Numbered from the stretch's first letter, positions 34,099 to 42,737 are shown. The stretch: 64,000 nt of DNA from JBLWXV01 sp048267245 (GCA_048267245.1 JBLWXV010000001.1:558001-622000); one strand, 5' to 3'. Notes: a model not told the origin generated them from the letters alone. Made by a program: numbers and translations.

Positions 34099-34422
34099 TT
34101 AGTCTTTAAGAGTGGGGTAGCCAGCCTCTTGCCAAGCAAGAATGCCACCCTCGAGGTTATAGAGATCTTCAAAGCCGCGGTCCATGAGATTCATACAGGC
34201 ATTGAATGATCTCTTGCCCGAGCGACATTGAATGACAATTTTCTTATCTTTAGAAGCATCAAGCTCAGCGCTCACTTCCTGCCAATTTGAAAGTGGCATA
34301 AAGCGGGCTTTTGGAAGGTGACCTGCATCCCATTCATCTTGCTCGCGACAATCGATTAAGATGATGTCTGCATCTTGATTAATGAGGTCTTGTAGTTCGT
34401 TCACTTCCATTGAATTGATCAT
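34099..34422 (-). CDS. Rhodanese-domain protein
   Basis: A 107-residue single rhodanese domain with the active-site loop CRSGKRS, the catalytic cysteine carrying sulfane sulfur. MEVNELQDLI opens the fold and EGGILAWQEAGYP closes it. An AGGAGAAG ribosome-binding site precedes the ATG. It is the first gene of the operon with nadA and cysteine desulfurase, so sulfur trafficking for Fe-S assembly is plausible. Confidence 0.92.
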   Translation of the reverse strand: MINSMEVNELQDLINQDADIILIDCREQDEWDAGHLPKARFMPLSNWQEVSAELDASKDKKIVIQCRSGKRSFNACMNLMDRGFEDLYNLEGGILAWQEAGYPTLKD

Positions 34423-34547
34423 GATTCTTCTCCTAAAAGCATGGTTCTCGCCTAAATTAATGCCAACGCCTTAGGGTGTCTATGCTTGCCTTTATGACGC
34501 ATGGTGGTGGCAAGCAAAAATCTTTTTTTGCGGTAGGGGCAAAAATT

Positions 34548-34577
34548 TTGACGAAGTGTGACTGAACATTCTAACAT
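34548..34577 (+). promoter_or_regulatory. Candidate parA promoter
   Basis: TTGACG (34548-34553), an 18-bp spacer and TAACAT (34572-34577) give a plausible promoter about 80 bp before the parA ATG. The imperfect inverted repeat at 34598-34651 lies just downstream, where ParA or ParB could repress. Confidence 0.45.
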
Positions 34578-34597
34578 TTTAGCTAGGTTACGATCTG

Positions 34598-34651
34598 TAG
34601 GTCCTAGACATTAGCTAATTGCCGCACTGGACGTGGCATAGTGGACCCTAC
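34598..34651. repeat. Imperfect inverted repeat before parA
   Basis: GTAGGTCC (34598-34605) and GGACCCTAC (34643-34651) are complementary except for one extra base. They lie between a promoter-like element and parA. It may be a par operator; the spacing of about 37 bp argues against a simple palindromic site. Confidence 0.35.
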
Positions 34652-34666
34652 GTAAAGGAGTGATTC

Positions 34667-35440
34667 ATGGAAGTTATCACAGTGGCCAACAATAAAGGTG
34701 GCGTCGGCAAAACAATGCAATGCTATCAGTTGGCGTGTCATCTCGCGAATAAAGGACATAAGGTCCTCGCAATTGATCTCGATTCCCAAGCAAACTTGAG
34801 TTCAACGTTTAACGTTCAAATTCAACGCACACTCATTCCTGAGTGGTTGATTGGCGACGTAACGCTTGAAGAAATTGTTGTGCCTAGTGAAGGGCCTGAT
34901 GATTTTCATGAGAATATCTCTCTCGTCCCTGCTTCTCGCCATATGGCGAACCTCTCTAAGCTTCTCATTCTCTCTGAAGGAGAAATTAGAAAGTCAGCAG
35001 GTCGCAAAGAGCGCCTCCTTCGCAATCGCTTGAAAGAAGCTGAAGGCAAGTACGACTACATCGTCATTGATACGCCTCCAATGCTTGGTGATGAACTCAT
35101 CATGGCACTCGTGGCCTCAACTCGCATTTTGATTCCCACTCAGGCCCAAGATTATTCAATCGACGGTCTTGAAGAGCTCATGGATACTTTCGAAATCATC
35201 AAGGACACTGAAAACCCAGGCCTTGAATTTTCAATCATTCCTTCGATGTTCAATTCGAGAAGAAAGATTGAAAGACAAAGACTCGAAGAGCTCTCTCAGT
35301 CATTCAATATCACTCCGCCCATTAGAAACCTTGTGCAAATGCAAGAGTCGATCTCTGTGAGACGTCCAGTGTTTGCCATGGGAAGAACTTCTAGAGGCGC
35401 TCGTGATTACGAAGCACTTTGGGAATCTCTCAATCTGTAA
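34667..35440 (+). CDS. parA: ParA/Soj-family partitioning ATPase
   Basis: A 257-residue protein with the deviant Walker A NKGGVGKT (residues 9-16), Walker B region YIVIDTPPMLGDEL, and ATP-binding NFVQ-type segments (DLDSQANLSSTF). Such ATPases bind DNA nonspecifically and move parS-bound ParB for DNA segregation. A strong AAAGGAG site precedes the ATG. A parB gene follows 37 bp later, so this is a complete parAB pair. It could be a chromosomal or plasmid-derived system. Confidence 0.94.
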   Translation: MEVITVANNKGGVGKTMQCYQLACHLANKGHKVLAIDLDSQANLSSTFNVQIQRTLIPEWLIGDVTLEEIVVPSEGPDDFHENISLVPASRHMANLSKLLILSEGEIRKSAGRKERLLRNRLKEAEGKYDYIVIDTPPMLGDELIMALVASTRILIPTQAQDYSIDGLEELMDTFEIIKDTENPGLEFSIIPSMFNSRRKIERQRLEELSQSFNITPPIRNLVQMQESISVRRPVFAMGRTSRGARDYEALWESLNL

Positions 35441-35477
35441 TTAGAAACGCCGCTACCCAAAAGGAATTGGAGTAAAT

Positions 35478-36371
35478 ATGGCCAAGAAATTTGCCCCCCG
35501 TGTATCTAAACGCGAACGTAAGGTTATTGATCTAGGTGATCGCATTGACCGCGATCTCATTCGCTTGAGTGATGAGAAGCTTCTTCAAGGAGCTAAGCTC
35601 GCTGAGATCTACTTAAAAGAAATTGAAGTTAAAGAACAGGTAAGAACTAAATTCAATGACGAGTCGATTAAAGAACTCGCTAAAAACATTGAAGCCAACG
35701 GTCTGATTCAGCCACTTGTTCTTCATAGAAAGAATGGCAAGCTCACTCTCATTTGTGGGGAGAGACGCTTCCGCGCCATGAGTTCTATTAAGCTAGAGAA
35801 AGCTCCGTGCTTTATCCTTGAAGGAAAGACTGAAGAAGAGTTGATGGCGATTCAGTTCTCTGAGAACTCGTCTCGTGAGAACCTTCACTATATCGATAAG
35901 GCTGATGGTATTCTCAATTATCAAAGAACGACAGGTGCTAGTGAGCGCAAGATTTGTGACGCCCTTGGGATCTCTAAATCTGAAGTTCACAGAAGTCTTC
36001 TCATCTCAAAGATGACTAAAAAGCTCAAAGAAGCCGCCAAGTCTCACAATATTGAGAAGTACGTCTTAGTTGAGTACGACGCTCTTCCAACCGGTAACTT
36101 CAAAAAAGAAGTTGAGAAAAAGATTCTCTCTGGAGAGATCATTAAGCGCGCCCAACTTAAGCGCATTCTCTCTACAGGTGTGATCACAGAGGTGAAGACT
36201 TCAAAGAAAACAACTACTAAGAAGGTTTCAGCGAAGAAGCCAGTGGCAGGACTCACGGCCAATGCTTTTGTAAAAGCGATGAAGGCGAGATCAAAGGATC
36301 TCGACGTTGACCCGCAAACTAAGGCCGCGCTCAAAAAACTGCTCGAAGAAACCTCAAGCGCCCTCTCTTAA
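35478..36371 (+). CDS. parB: ParB/Spo0J-family DNA-binding protein
   Basis: A 297-residue protein. Its N-domain has the CTPase/ParB signature (FNDESIKELAKNIEANGLIQ, LTLICGERRFRAMSSI, ENSSRENLHYIDKADGI), then a KorB-like HTH (KICDALGISKSEVHRSL). After about residue 230 a Lys/Thr-rich tail (SKKTTTKKVSAKKPVAG) replaces the usual dimerisation domain and may bind DNA. Together with parA it forms a segregation operon. A 28-bp palindrome 40 bp downstream is a candidate target. Confidence 0.93.
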   Translation: MAKKFAPRVSKRERKVIDLGDRIDRDLIRLSDEKLLQGAKLAEIYLKEIEVKEQVRTKFNDESIKELAKNIEANGLIQPLVLHRKNGKLTLICGERRFRAMSSIKLEKAPCFILEGKTEEELMAIQFSENSSRENLHYIDKADGILNYQRTTGASERKICDALGISKSEVHRSLLISKMTKKLKEAAKSHNIEKYVLVEYDALPTGNFKKEVEKKILSGEIIKRAQLKRILSTGVITEVKTSKKTTTKKVSAKKPVAGLTANAFVKAMKARSKDLDVDPQTKAALKKLLEETSSALS

Positions 36372-36410
36372 AGACCCTTCTTTTGGCCGCCTAGGCCATA
36401 GACACTTCCC

Positions 36411-36438
36411 GTGCCTAGACTGTCTAAAGTCTAGGCAC
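36411..36438. repeat. 28-bp palindrome downstream of parB, possible parS or terminator
   Basis: GTGCCTAGACT and AGTCTAGGCAC are perfect 11-bp arms around GTCTAA. No T-tract follows on either strand, so a terminator is unlikely. The position next to parAB suggests a partition site. The sequence is unlike the TGTTTCACGTGAAACA chromosomal parS, as expected if the ParB is divergent. Confidence 0.5.
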
Positions 36439-36571
36439 TGCCGGAAATTTCTACAGACACTCGCCAAAATTCCAGCGCATGTTATGATTATTACATGGGC
36501 ATGCAGGCTGGATACATTGGTATCCCCCTTGCACCAAGACATGTGAGAGAAACACACGACTTGGAAGAAGC

Positions 36572-37408
36572 ATGAAAAAGACTTTTAAAATTTTCGCCCC
36601 AATCCTATTCATTGCTATGAACGCTCATGGCACTGAGAAGCTCGCCATCACTACAGGTCGTGCTCCGGCTTCGGTCTACACCACTAATGAAGAACTCATT
36701 CCAGTACCCGCAGAGCGCGAGTCCTGGCTTGCAGACATTATGGTAGAAGACGATGCAGGTGTGATGAGAGGCGTGCGTGAGCAGTTAAATTTTTGGAATG
36801 AAAGAGAAGAGTACGCTCGCGTTTGGAATCTTGAAGATAGTGGCGTTGTTGAAGTTGCCGAAGAAGGCGAAAAACAAAAACTTATTCAGAAAAATATTCT
36901 TAAATATATTGATAAGCGCATCTCTGGCGAAATTAAGAACGCAGATGAAGGCTCAACCTTTCATACTGTAGGCCAAGTACAGACTGCCCTTAAACCTGAA
37001 AGTGAAGTGGGCGTCTCTGAAAACTTTAAGCTCAAGTTTAAAGCGAGAGTTCTTCAGCAAAAAGCTACAATGTTTATCGTGAACCCGTTCGTAGATTCAT
37101 CTGCTGAGGTTCGCTTTAATGGAAAAATGAAAGTCGATGTGAAGCGCTCATTTGCTTCTGTCGGAGTCGATACATCAATGGAGTATCATGTAAATTCTGG
37201 CGAACTCAATGCCACTTGCCAGAAAAACCTTGAGGCCATCGGTGTAAATGCTTCACTCAATTATCGCGGACTAGAAAACCAATATATCGCTGCTCTTGAT
37301 AAGCCGCTGGCCCCTAATCTCGTTGGCAGAGTCTCTTCAGCTCAACCCATGGGTGGAGACGCCATCGCCGACAATAAAGTTGAGCTTCTCTACAGTTCTT
37401 CGTTCTAA
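36572..37408 (+). CDS. Exported protein of unknown function
   Basis: A 278-residue protein with a signal peptide (FKIFAPILFIAMNAHG). The mature part has an acidic N-half (WLADIMVEDDAGVMRGV) and a C-half with beta-rich repeats (VRFNGKMKVDVKRSFASVG, then LNYRGLENQYIAALD). A single Cys occurs near residue 215. It could be a beta-barrel or surface protein, but no family is recognised. No association with parAB is evident besides the 200-bp gap. Confidence 0.68.
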   Translation: MKKTFKIFAPILFIAMNAHGTEKLAITTGRAPASVYTTNEELIPVPAERESWLADIMVEDDAGVMRGVREQLNFWNEREEYARVWNLEDSGVVEVAEEGEKQKLIQKNILKYIDKRISGEIKNADEGSTFHTVGQVQTALKPESEVGVSENFKLKFKARVLQQKATMFIVNPFVDSSAEVRFNGKMKVDVKRSFASVGVDTSMEYHVNSGELNATCQKNLEAIGVNASLNYRGLENQYIAALDKPLAPNLVGRVSSAQPMGGDAIADNKVELLYSSSF

Positions 37409-37484
37409 ATTCACGGGGAACTAATTCTTGTCATAGCGCGCCTAAAACTTTACTTTAGCTCCTTTACCTTAAAGGAGCGCGCTC

Positions 37485-39005
37485 TTGATCCTCGATATCG
37501 CCCAGATCAAAAATATCAATATTAAAAATGAAGTTCTCTCTGGTCTCACTGTTGCTTTGGCACTGGTTCCAGAGGCCGTGGCCTTTGCCTTCGTGGCGGG
37601 AGTGCCGCCACTTGTGGGTCTCTACGCCGCCTTCATGATCTGTTTGATTACCTCTATTTTTGGCGGTCGTCCAGGAATGATCTCAGGCGCCACTGGCGCG
37701 CTCGCAGTAGTGATGGTGACCCTCGTAAAGGTTCATGGAATAGAGTACCTCTTTGCTACAGTCGTTCTAATGGGACTCATCCAAATTGCCATGGGTGCCT
37801 TAAAGCTCGGCAAATTTATTAGACTCGTTCCTCAGCCGGTGATCTATGGCTTTGTAAATGGACTCGCAATCGTGATTGCCATGGCCCAACTAGGACAACT
37901 AAAAAATGCAGACGGTCAGTGGTTTTCTGGCCCGCAACTCTACCTGATGCTGGGCCTGATCGGGCTCACGATGCTCATTATCTACTTTCTTCCAAAGCTC
38001 ACCAAGGCCGTTCCCGCCGCACTTGCAGCGCTGATCACGGTCTCATGCCTAGTGATCTTTTTCGGTCTTGATACGAAAACTGTGGGCGATGTCGCTTCTA
38101 TTAAAGGTGGCCTTCCAACTTTTGCGATTCCAGAAGTACCCTGGACGTTGGAAACTTTGAAAATTATATTTCCCTACTCAATTATTCTCGCCCTCATTGG
38201 TCTGATTGAGTCGCTTCTCACACTCACGCTCATTGATGAGATCACCGAGACCAGAGGTCGTTCAAATAAAGAGTGTATCGCTCAGGGCGCGGCCAATATT
38301 GTCACAGGTTTTTTTGGCGGCATGGGCGGCTGCGCGATGATTGGCCAGTCGATGATCAACGTAAGTTCTGGTGGCCGCTCCAGGCTCTCAGGTATCGTTG
38401 CAGCGATCGGCCTGATCACATTTATTCTCGTAGGCTCACCCGTGATTGAGCGCGTGCCCATGGCCGCACTTGTGGGCCTCATGTTCATGGTCTCCATTGG
38501 AACTTTTGAATGGGGAAGCTTTAGGGTCTTAAATAAAATTCCTAAGAGCGACGCTTTGATCATCGTGATTGTAACCATCACCACCCTTATTTTTGACTTG
38601 GCCATTGCCGTTGTGCTTGGTGTTGTAATCGCCGCCCTGGTCTTTGCTTGGGACAATGCCCAGCGAATCCGCGCCAGAAAGTACACCGACGAAGCTGGGG
38701 TAAAGCACTATGAAATGTATGGCCCGCTCTTCTTTGGTTCGGTGGCAACGTTTCAGGAGAAATTCGATCCCCAAAACGACCCCCAGGACGTAATCGTCGA
38801 CTTTAAAGAGTCGCGGGTAGTTGACCACAGTGCCATCGAAGCCCTGAACTCGCTGACAGAGCGCTACTCAAAAGCTGGCAAAAGAATTTGTTTGAGGCAC
38901 CTGAGCCCCGACTGCGTAAAGCTCCTTGGCCGCGCCGGTTCGATGGTGGAAGTTAACCTAGTAGAAGACCCAAGTTATGCGGTGGCCGACGACCAACTTG
39001 CGTGA
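37485..39005 (+). CDS. SulP-family anion transporter with STAS domain
   Basis: A 506-residue protein with about 11-12 membrane segments of the SulP core (VLSGLTVALALVPEAVAFAF, GGRPGMISGATGALAVVMVT, then GFFGGMGGCAMIGQSMINVS) and a C-terminal STAS domain (about 405-495, VIVDFKESRVVDHSAIEAL). SulP members carry sulfate, bicarbonate or other anions. It starts at TTG behind AAAGGAGCG. The substrate is not predictable; the GQSMINVSSGGRS region is typical. Glutamate dehydrogenase follows, but 100 bp separate them. Confidence 0.95.
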   Translation: MILDIAQIKNINIKNEVLSGLTVALALVPEAVAFAFVAGVPPLVGLYAAFMICLITSIFGGRPGMISGATGALAVVMVTLVKVHGIEYLFATVVLMGLIQIAMGALKLGKFIRLVPQPVIYGFVNGLAIVIAMAQLGQLKNADGQWFSGPQLYLMLGLIGLTMLIIYFLPKLTKAVPAALAALITVSCLVIFFGLDTKTVGDVASIKGGLPTFAIPEVPWTLETLKIIFPYSIILALIGLIESLLTLTLIDEITETRGRSNKECIAQGAANIVTGFFGGMGGCAMIGQSMINVSSGGRSRLSGIVAAIGLITFILVGSPVIERVPMAALVGLMFMVSIGTFEWGSFRVLNKIPKSDALIIVIVTITTLIFDLAIAVVLGVVIAALVFAWDNAQRIRARKYTDEAGVKHYEMYGPLFFGSVATFQEKFDPQNDPQDVIVDFKESRVVDHSAIEALNSLTERYSKAGKRICLRHLSPDCVKLLGRAGSMVEVNLVEDPSYAVADDQLA

Positions 39006-39111
39006 AGCGTCGCGACGTTAGCTCTCTCCTAAAAAGCCCGAAAAATGCTTCACTTTAAGACAGGTGAGGAGTAAATTTCGAAGAACTGCAAAAAAGTTTA
39101 GGGGAGAGAAC

Positions 39112-40371
39112 ATGTCTTTGTTTGAAGCACCACTCTATCAGGATGCTATTTCACAACTCGAACAAGCCGCTGGTGCTATGGGACTAGATCCGAATATTTT
39201 CGATCGTCTCAAATATCCAAAAAGAGCGCTTCAAGTTGCCGTTCCAATTCGTCTTGACGACGGTACTGTGAAGACCTTCATGGGTTACCGCGTACAACAC
39301 AATATGACCTTGGGCCCAGGTAAGGGCGGTATCCGCTACCACCCAAACGTCGACCTTTCTGAAACAGCTGCTCTTGCTATGCTTATGACTTTCAAGTGTG
39401 CCCTCGTTGGTCTTCCACTTGGTGGTGCTAAGGGTGGCGTGCAAGTTGACCCTAACGAACTTTCTCGTCAGGAGCTTCAGTCGCTCACTCGTCGCTACAC
39501 AACTGAGATCAACATGATCATCGGTCCAAACATCGACGTTCCAGCTCCAGATATCGGAACTGACGGTCAAACTATGGCCTGGTTCATGGATACTTATTCA
39601 CAGCTAAAAGGTTACACGGTTCCAGGTATCGTAACTGGTAAGCCAATCACTATTGGTGGATCACTCGGCCGCGCCGAATCTACTGGTAAGGGTGTTGCTT
39701 TCTGTGTGAACTTCGCTGCTAACAAACTCAATTATAAAATCGGTAAAGACACAACTGTTGCGATCCACGGTTTTGGTAAGGTGGCGATCCCAGCTGCTTA
39801 CGACCTCATCGATCAAGGCGCTAAAGTTGTGGCCGTCTCTGACGTTTCAGGTGCCCTCTACGATCCAAATGGTCTCGACATCAAGAAGTGTGTGGACTGG
39901 GTTAAAGAGCGTCGCTACCTAAAAGACATGCCAGGAGCTAAGACAATCACAAACGCTGAGCTTCTCGCTCTTGACGTTGATATCTTAATTCCTGCTGCAA
40001 TCGACGGCGTAATCACAAAAGAAAACGCTCACACAGTAAAAGCTAGAATCATCGCTGAAGGTGCCAACGGTCCAACAACTCGCGAAGCCATTGATATCCT
40101 CACTGCTCGCGGGGCCTTCATCATCCCAGACATTCTCTGTAACGCTGGTGGTGTGATCGTTTCTTACTTTGAGTGGGTACAAGGTCTACAGAACTTCTTC
40201 TGGGATCTCGATCAGATCAACGCCAAACTTCACGACATTCTTAAAGAAGCTTTTGATCGAGTCTACGACGCTCACCAGACTTACAATGTCGATATGAAGA
40301 AAGCCGCTTTCATCGCTGCTCTTAGACGTCTTGAGCGCGCGATGAGACTACGTGGTCTATTCCCAGCATAG
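39112..40371 (+). CDS. gdhA: Glutamate dehydrogenase
   Basis: A 419-residue Glu/Leu/Phe/Val dehydrogenase; the length suits glutamate dehydrogenase rather than the shorter leucine enzymes. Substrate-binding lysines lie in TLGPGKGGIRYHP and LPLGGAKGGVQVDP; PAPDIGTDGQTMAWFMDTY is conserved, and the NAD(P) fold has IHGFGKVAIPAAYDL. The upstream GTG at 39064 is rejected because the family starts here, behind GGGGAGAGAAC. Codons are strongly optimised, suggesting high expression. It interconverts glutamate and 2-oxoglutarate with ammonia. Confidence 0.95.
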   Translation: MSLFEAPLYQDAISQLEQAAGAMGLDPNIFDRLKYPKRALQVAVPIRLDDGTVKTFMGYRVQHNMTLGPGKGGIRYHPNVDLSETAALAMLMTFKCALVGLPLGGAKGGVQVDPNELSRQELQSLTRRYTTEINMIIGPNIDVPAPDIGTDGQTMAWFMDTYSQLKGYTVPGIVTGKPITIGGSLGRAESTGKGVAFCVNFAANKLNYKIGKDTTVAIHGFGKVAIPAAYDLIDQGAKVVAVSDVSGALYDPNGLDIKKCVDWVKERRYLKDMPGAKTITNAELLALDVDILIPAAIDGVITKENAHTVKARIIAEGANGPTTREAIDILTARGAFIIPDILCNAGGVIVSYFEWVQGLQNFFWDLDQINAKLHDILKEAFDRVYDAHQTYNVDMKKAAFIAALRRLERAMRLRGLFPA

Positions 40372-40376
40372 GTCCA

Positions 40377-40889
40377 ATGAATAAGTCGGTTTGGCTTTTT
40401 CTATTTCTAATCTCGAGTCACCTGGCCTTTGGTAAAGCACTAGAGGTCAGAGTGCTCTCTGAGAAAGAGCAAAGCTTTGACTTAAAGAGTGTGTGTGAAC
40501 ACTCTGGAGTAAAAAACGCTCTGCTAGTTGATATTAAGGACGCCCATCGCATTGATTGCATGGGCAAGACCGTGGCCGTCGCCGACTTCTGCTCACAAAA
40601 ATTCAAGGATAAAAAAGACGAGAACAATCTCGCCCTCACCAAATCCTATGTGGGAATTGCCACCAAACGCGTCTACTGTCAGCTTGGAGAGTCAGTGCTC
40701 GTGCGCCTCAATTGCAATGAAGGCCACGAAGGCCTGTGCAAAAGTGCTAGCACTGGCTGCGAGAAACTCGGCAATAGCTTCGCTTCAAACCTTCCCCTGC
40801 AAGACTCTACTAAAATTGGCGATGTCCTTCGCTGCTACTTCTCGGCCAATGACCTCGACGAATTCAATCTCGAGCGCGCGACCCTCTAA
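40377..40889 (+). CDS. Exported Cys-containing protein of unknown function
   Basis: A 170-residue protein with a signal peptide (VWLFLFLISSHLAFG). It contains many cysteines (SVCEHSG, DFCSQKF, VYCQLGE, LNCNEGHEGLCK, TGCEKLG), so it is disulfide-rich. No known family is recognised. It starts five bases after the gdhA stop and may be translated from that transcript. Confidence 0.7.
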   Translation: MNKSVWLFLFLISSHLAFGKALEVRVLSEKEQSFDLKSVCEHSGVKNALLVDIKDAHRIDCMGKTVAVADFCSQKFKDKKDENNLALTKSYVGIATKRVYCQLGESVLVRLNCNEGHEGLCKSASTGCEKLGNSFASNLPLQDSTKIGDVLRCYFSANDLDEFNLERATL

Positions 40890-40960
40890 CATTAATCTTC
40901 TTGGTCACTTACTGATCAACTGTCTTACTCCGTCATGCCTAGGCATTAGAAGGAGGAATT

Positions 40961-41458
40961 ATGAGACTCAAAGTTTATCTGCCAAAACAATCTTCAAGTG
41001 AGCCCTATGATCTCTTTTGCTACTCAAGCCACGGCCTTCCGGGTCTCGAAATTGTGGGACTAGGAGTGAGGGCGAGGGCATTAAAGGAGAAGGTCATTTA
41101 TCTCACTAAGCACGCCGGCCACAAGGTGCCTCTCAAGCGCTATGTGATCTGTCTCGATCGCCCGCTTCGTAAGGGCGAGGATGAGGCGTTCTTTGAACTT
41201 CCAATCATCCTGCTCTACTGGGCGATGGCGGGCTTTGTGCCGATTAAAAGACTCACAGATTGTCTTTGTAGCGGAAGTGTCGACACTCGCTCACAAGTCT
41301 TTCTGCCAGATTTGAGTGAGCCCTTTCAAAAAGGTCATCTCGATGACCTCGCCCTCATAGGACTTGCCTCACAGCTCGCCGGGGAAATTCCAGATAGACT
41401 CATGCCCATTGACGAAATATTGCCAGACTTTAAGTACAAACTTCAAAAAGGAGCTTAG
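40961..41458 (+). CDS. Stand-alone ChlI/ComM N-terminal-like domain
   Basis: A 165-residue protein resembling only the ChlI-type N-terminal subdomain (PF13541) of ComM/YifB: SHGLPGLEIVGLGVRARALK, LKRYVICLDRPLRKGED, FFELPIILLYWAMAGF. In ComM this is followed by an AAA ATPase with Walker motifs and a C-terminal lid; none is present here. The stop is clean, so it is not an obvious frameshift. AGAAGGAGG gives a strong start. Possible roles are a regulator of ComM or a degenerate copy. Its end overlaps the next convergent stop by four bases. Confidence 0.72.
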   Translation: MRLKVYLPKQSSSEPYDLFCYSSHGLPGLEIVGLGVRARALKEKVIYLTKHAGHKVPLKRYVICLDRPLRKGEDEAFFELPIILLYWAMAGFVPIKRLTDCLCSGSVDTRSQVFLPDLSEPFQKGHLDDLALIGLASQLAGEIPDRLMPIDEILPDFKYKLQKGA

Positions 41459-41847
41459 TTCTTGGGCCAGGTTGTCTGCTTTAATTTAGTTCCGTTTACC
41501 AGAAGTGTAGTGTAGCCGTCCTTACTATATTCGGGAATGTGCTTACTAATGATCTCTTGGGCAGCTTTAAGTTTATCAGTGCTTTCAAAATTGAGGCAGT
41601 AATCGAATTCTCCCTCTAATCCCCAGGACCAAACTTTAATGTCAGTGATGCCTTTAAAGTCTTTAAGGGAGTCGTTTATTTTCTTGATAACTTTTGAAGG
41701 TGTCCCTGAACCGTAACTTCCAAATGAAATTTGCATTTCACACTTCTTGGCCTTTACTAACTCGCTTCCTTCTTCTGGACTTACTCGGGTGGGTTCTGAA
41801 GCGATAGCATAGACACAAAAACTAAGCAGTAGAATGAGCACTTTCAT
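41455..41847 (-). CDS. Small exported protein of unknown function
   Basis: A 130-residue protein with a signal peptide (MKVLILLLSFCVYAIAS). The mature region (FGSYGSGTPSKVIKKINDSL) resembles a small alpha/beta protein with two cysteines (KKCEMQIS, DYCLNFES). No family is recognised. It overlaps the ChlI-like gene stop by four bases. Confidence 0.72.
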   Translation of the reverse strand: MKVLILLLSFCVYAIASEPTRVSPEEGSELVKAKKCEMQISFGSYGSGTPSKVIKKINDSLKDFKGITDIKVWSWGLEGEFDYCLNFESTDKLKAAQEIISKHIPEYSKDGYTTLLVNGTKLKQTTWPKN

Positions 41848-41887
41848 AGTTTCTCCTAACGATTTTCTCCTATTGTAGCTTTTTTGG

Positions 41888-41919
41888 GCCTAAAAGAAAG
41901 TGACCCCCGAAGGGGCCAC
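41888..41919 (-). terminator. Terminator of the soluble histidine kinase gene
   Basis: On the minus strand GTGGCCCC, a TTCG tetraloop and GGGGTCAC form a stem with one mismatch, followed by TTTCTTTT. It lies 25 bp after the kinase stop codon. Confidence 0.8.
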
Positions 41920-41943
41920 AAAGGAAGGAATTTTGAGGTGGGA

Positions 41944-42639
41944 CTAAAGGGCGGGATATGAAGGAAGCGAGATCGCAACAGTTGTGCCTTGACCTTGCTG
42001 GGAGATAATTGTGAGGTCACCTGACCACTCAGAGATTTTTTGCTGGGCGTAGGTTAAACCTAGTCCCGTCGATCCCTTGAGTGAGAGCCCTCTTTTAAAA
42101 ACATTCTGCAATTGTGAGTGACAAATACCTGCGCCATTATCTGAAATCTCAAGCATCAGCTGATCCCCAATACAAAAGGCGCAGACATCAATTTGAATTT
42201 TTGAATTCTTCGCGCAGGCTTCAAAAGCATTATTCATGAGATTAGAGAGAACGCGCTTAAATTCCATACGCTGAACTTTTACAAGAGTTGTCTCAGCACA
42301 CTCAGTGGCGACAAGCTTAATTTCAAGACCAAGCTCGGCCGATTTCTCACTCACAATTTCATTCACAATCGCGCTCGCAGCGTGAGATTTCACAGGCTCT
42401 TGAAAGTGAAGGGGAGCTTCCAGATCAATACTTGAGTCATCGAGCTTCAAAATCATGTCCTCAATGCGCTCAAGACAAAGATTCACTTGCTCAGCTCTAT
42501 GGGCCGCCACCGCACCCTCAAGAAAAACCTTGAGCGCCCCAAGTGGAGACTTAATGTCGTGGAGAAACTGCTCTAGAACTTCGTTTGATTTTGGCGCTTG
42601 AAACTTTCTTCTGGGGGCAAACTCGATGACATTATTCAT
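41944..42639 (-). CDS. Soluble sensor-less histidine kinase
   Basis: A 231-residue protein. The dimerisation-phosphoacceptor region is QFLHDIKSPLGALKVFL with the phosphorylatable His near residue 27. The ATP-binding domain has LMNNAFEACAKNS (N box), EISDNGAGI (G1) and GLSLKGSTGLGLTYAQQ (G2). It lacks any sensor or membrane domain; the short N-terminus is basic (IEFAPRRKFQAPK). Such kinases are often controlled by a partner. It is divergent from the HTH regulator across a 249-bp region with an inverted repeat. No response regulator is in the window. Confidence 0.92.
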   Translation of the reverse strand: MNNVIEFAPRRKFQAPKSNEVLEQFLHDIKSPLGALKVFLEGAVAAHRAEQVNLCLERIEDMILKLDDSSIDLEAPLHFQEPVKSHAASAIVNEIVSEKSAELGLEIKLVATECAETTLVKVQRMEFKRVLSNLMNNAFEACAKNSKIQIDVCAFCIGDQLMLEISDNGAGICHSQLQNVFKRGLSLKGSTGLGLTYAQQKISEWSGDLTIISQQGQGTTVAISLPSYPAL

Positions 42640-42706
42640 TTAAAACCTCACAACAAATGTAATGAGGCACTCCTACCTGGCCGGGACAAAAAAATCTTTC
42701 AAATTA

Positions 42707-42737
42707 CACCGTGGGACAAACTCTGTTATCCACGGTG
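42707..42737. repeat. Inverted repeat between kinase and HTH regulator genes
   Basis: CACCGTGG (42707-42714) and CCACGGTG (42730-42737) are perfect 8-bp arms spaced by 15 bp. Two GGGACAAA copies lie at 42683-42690 and 42713-42720. The location between divergent genes fits an operator region; the binding protein could be the adjacent HTH regulator. Confidence 0.45.
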
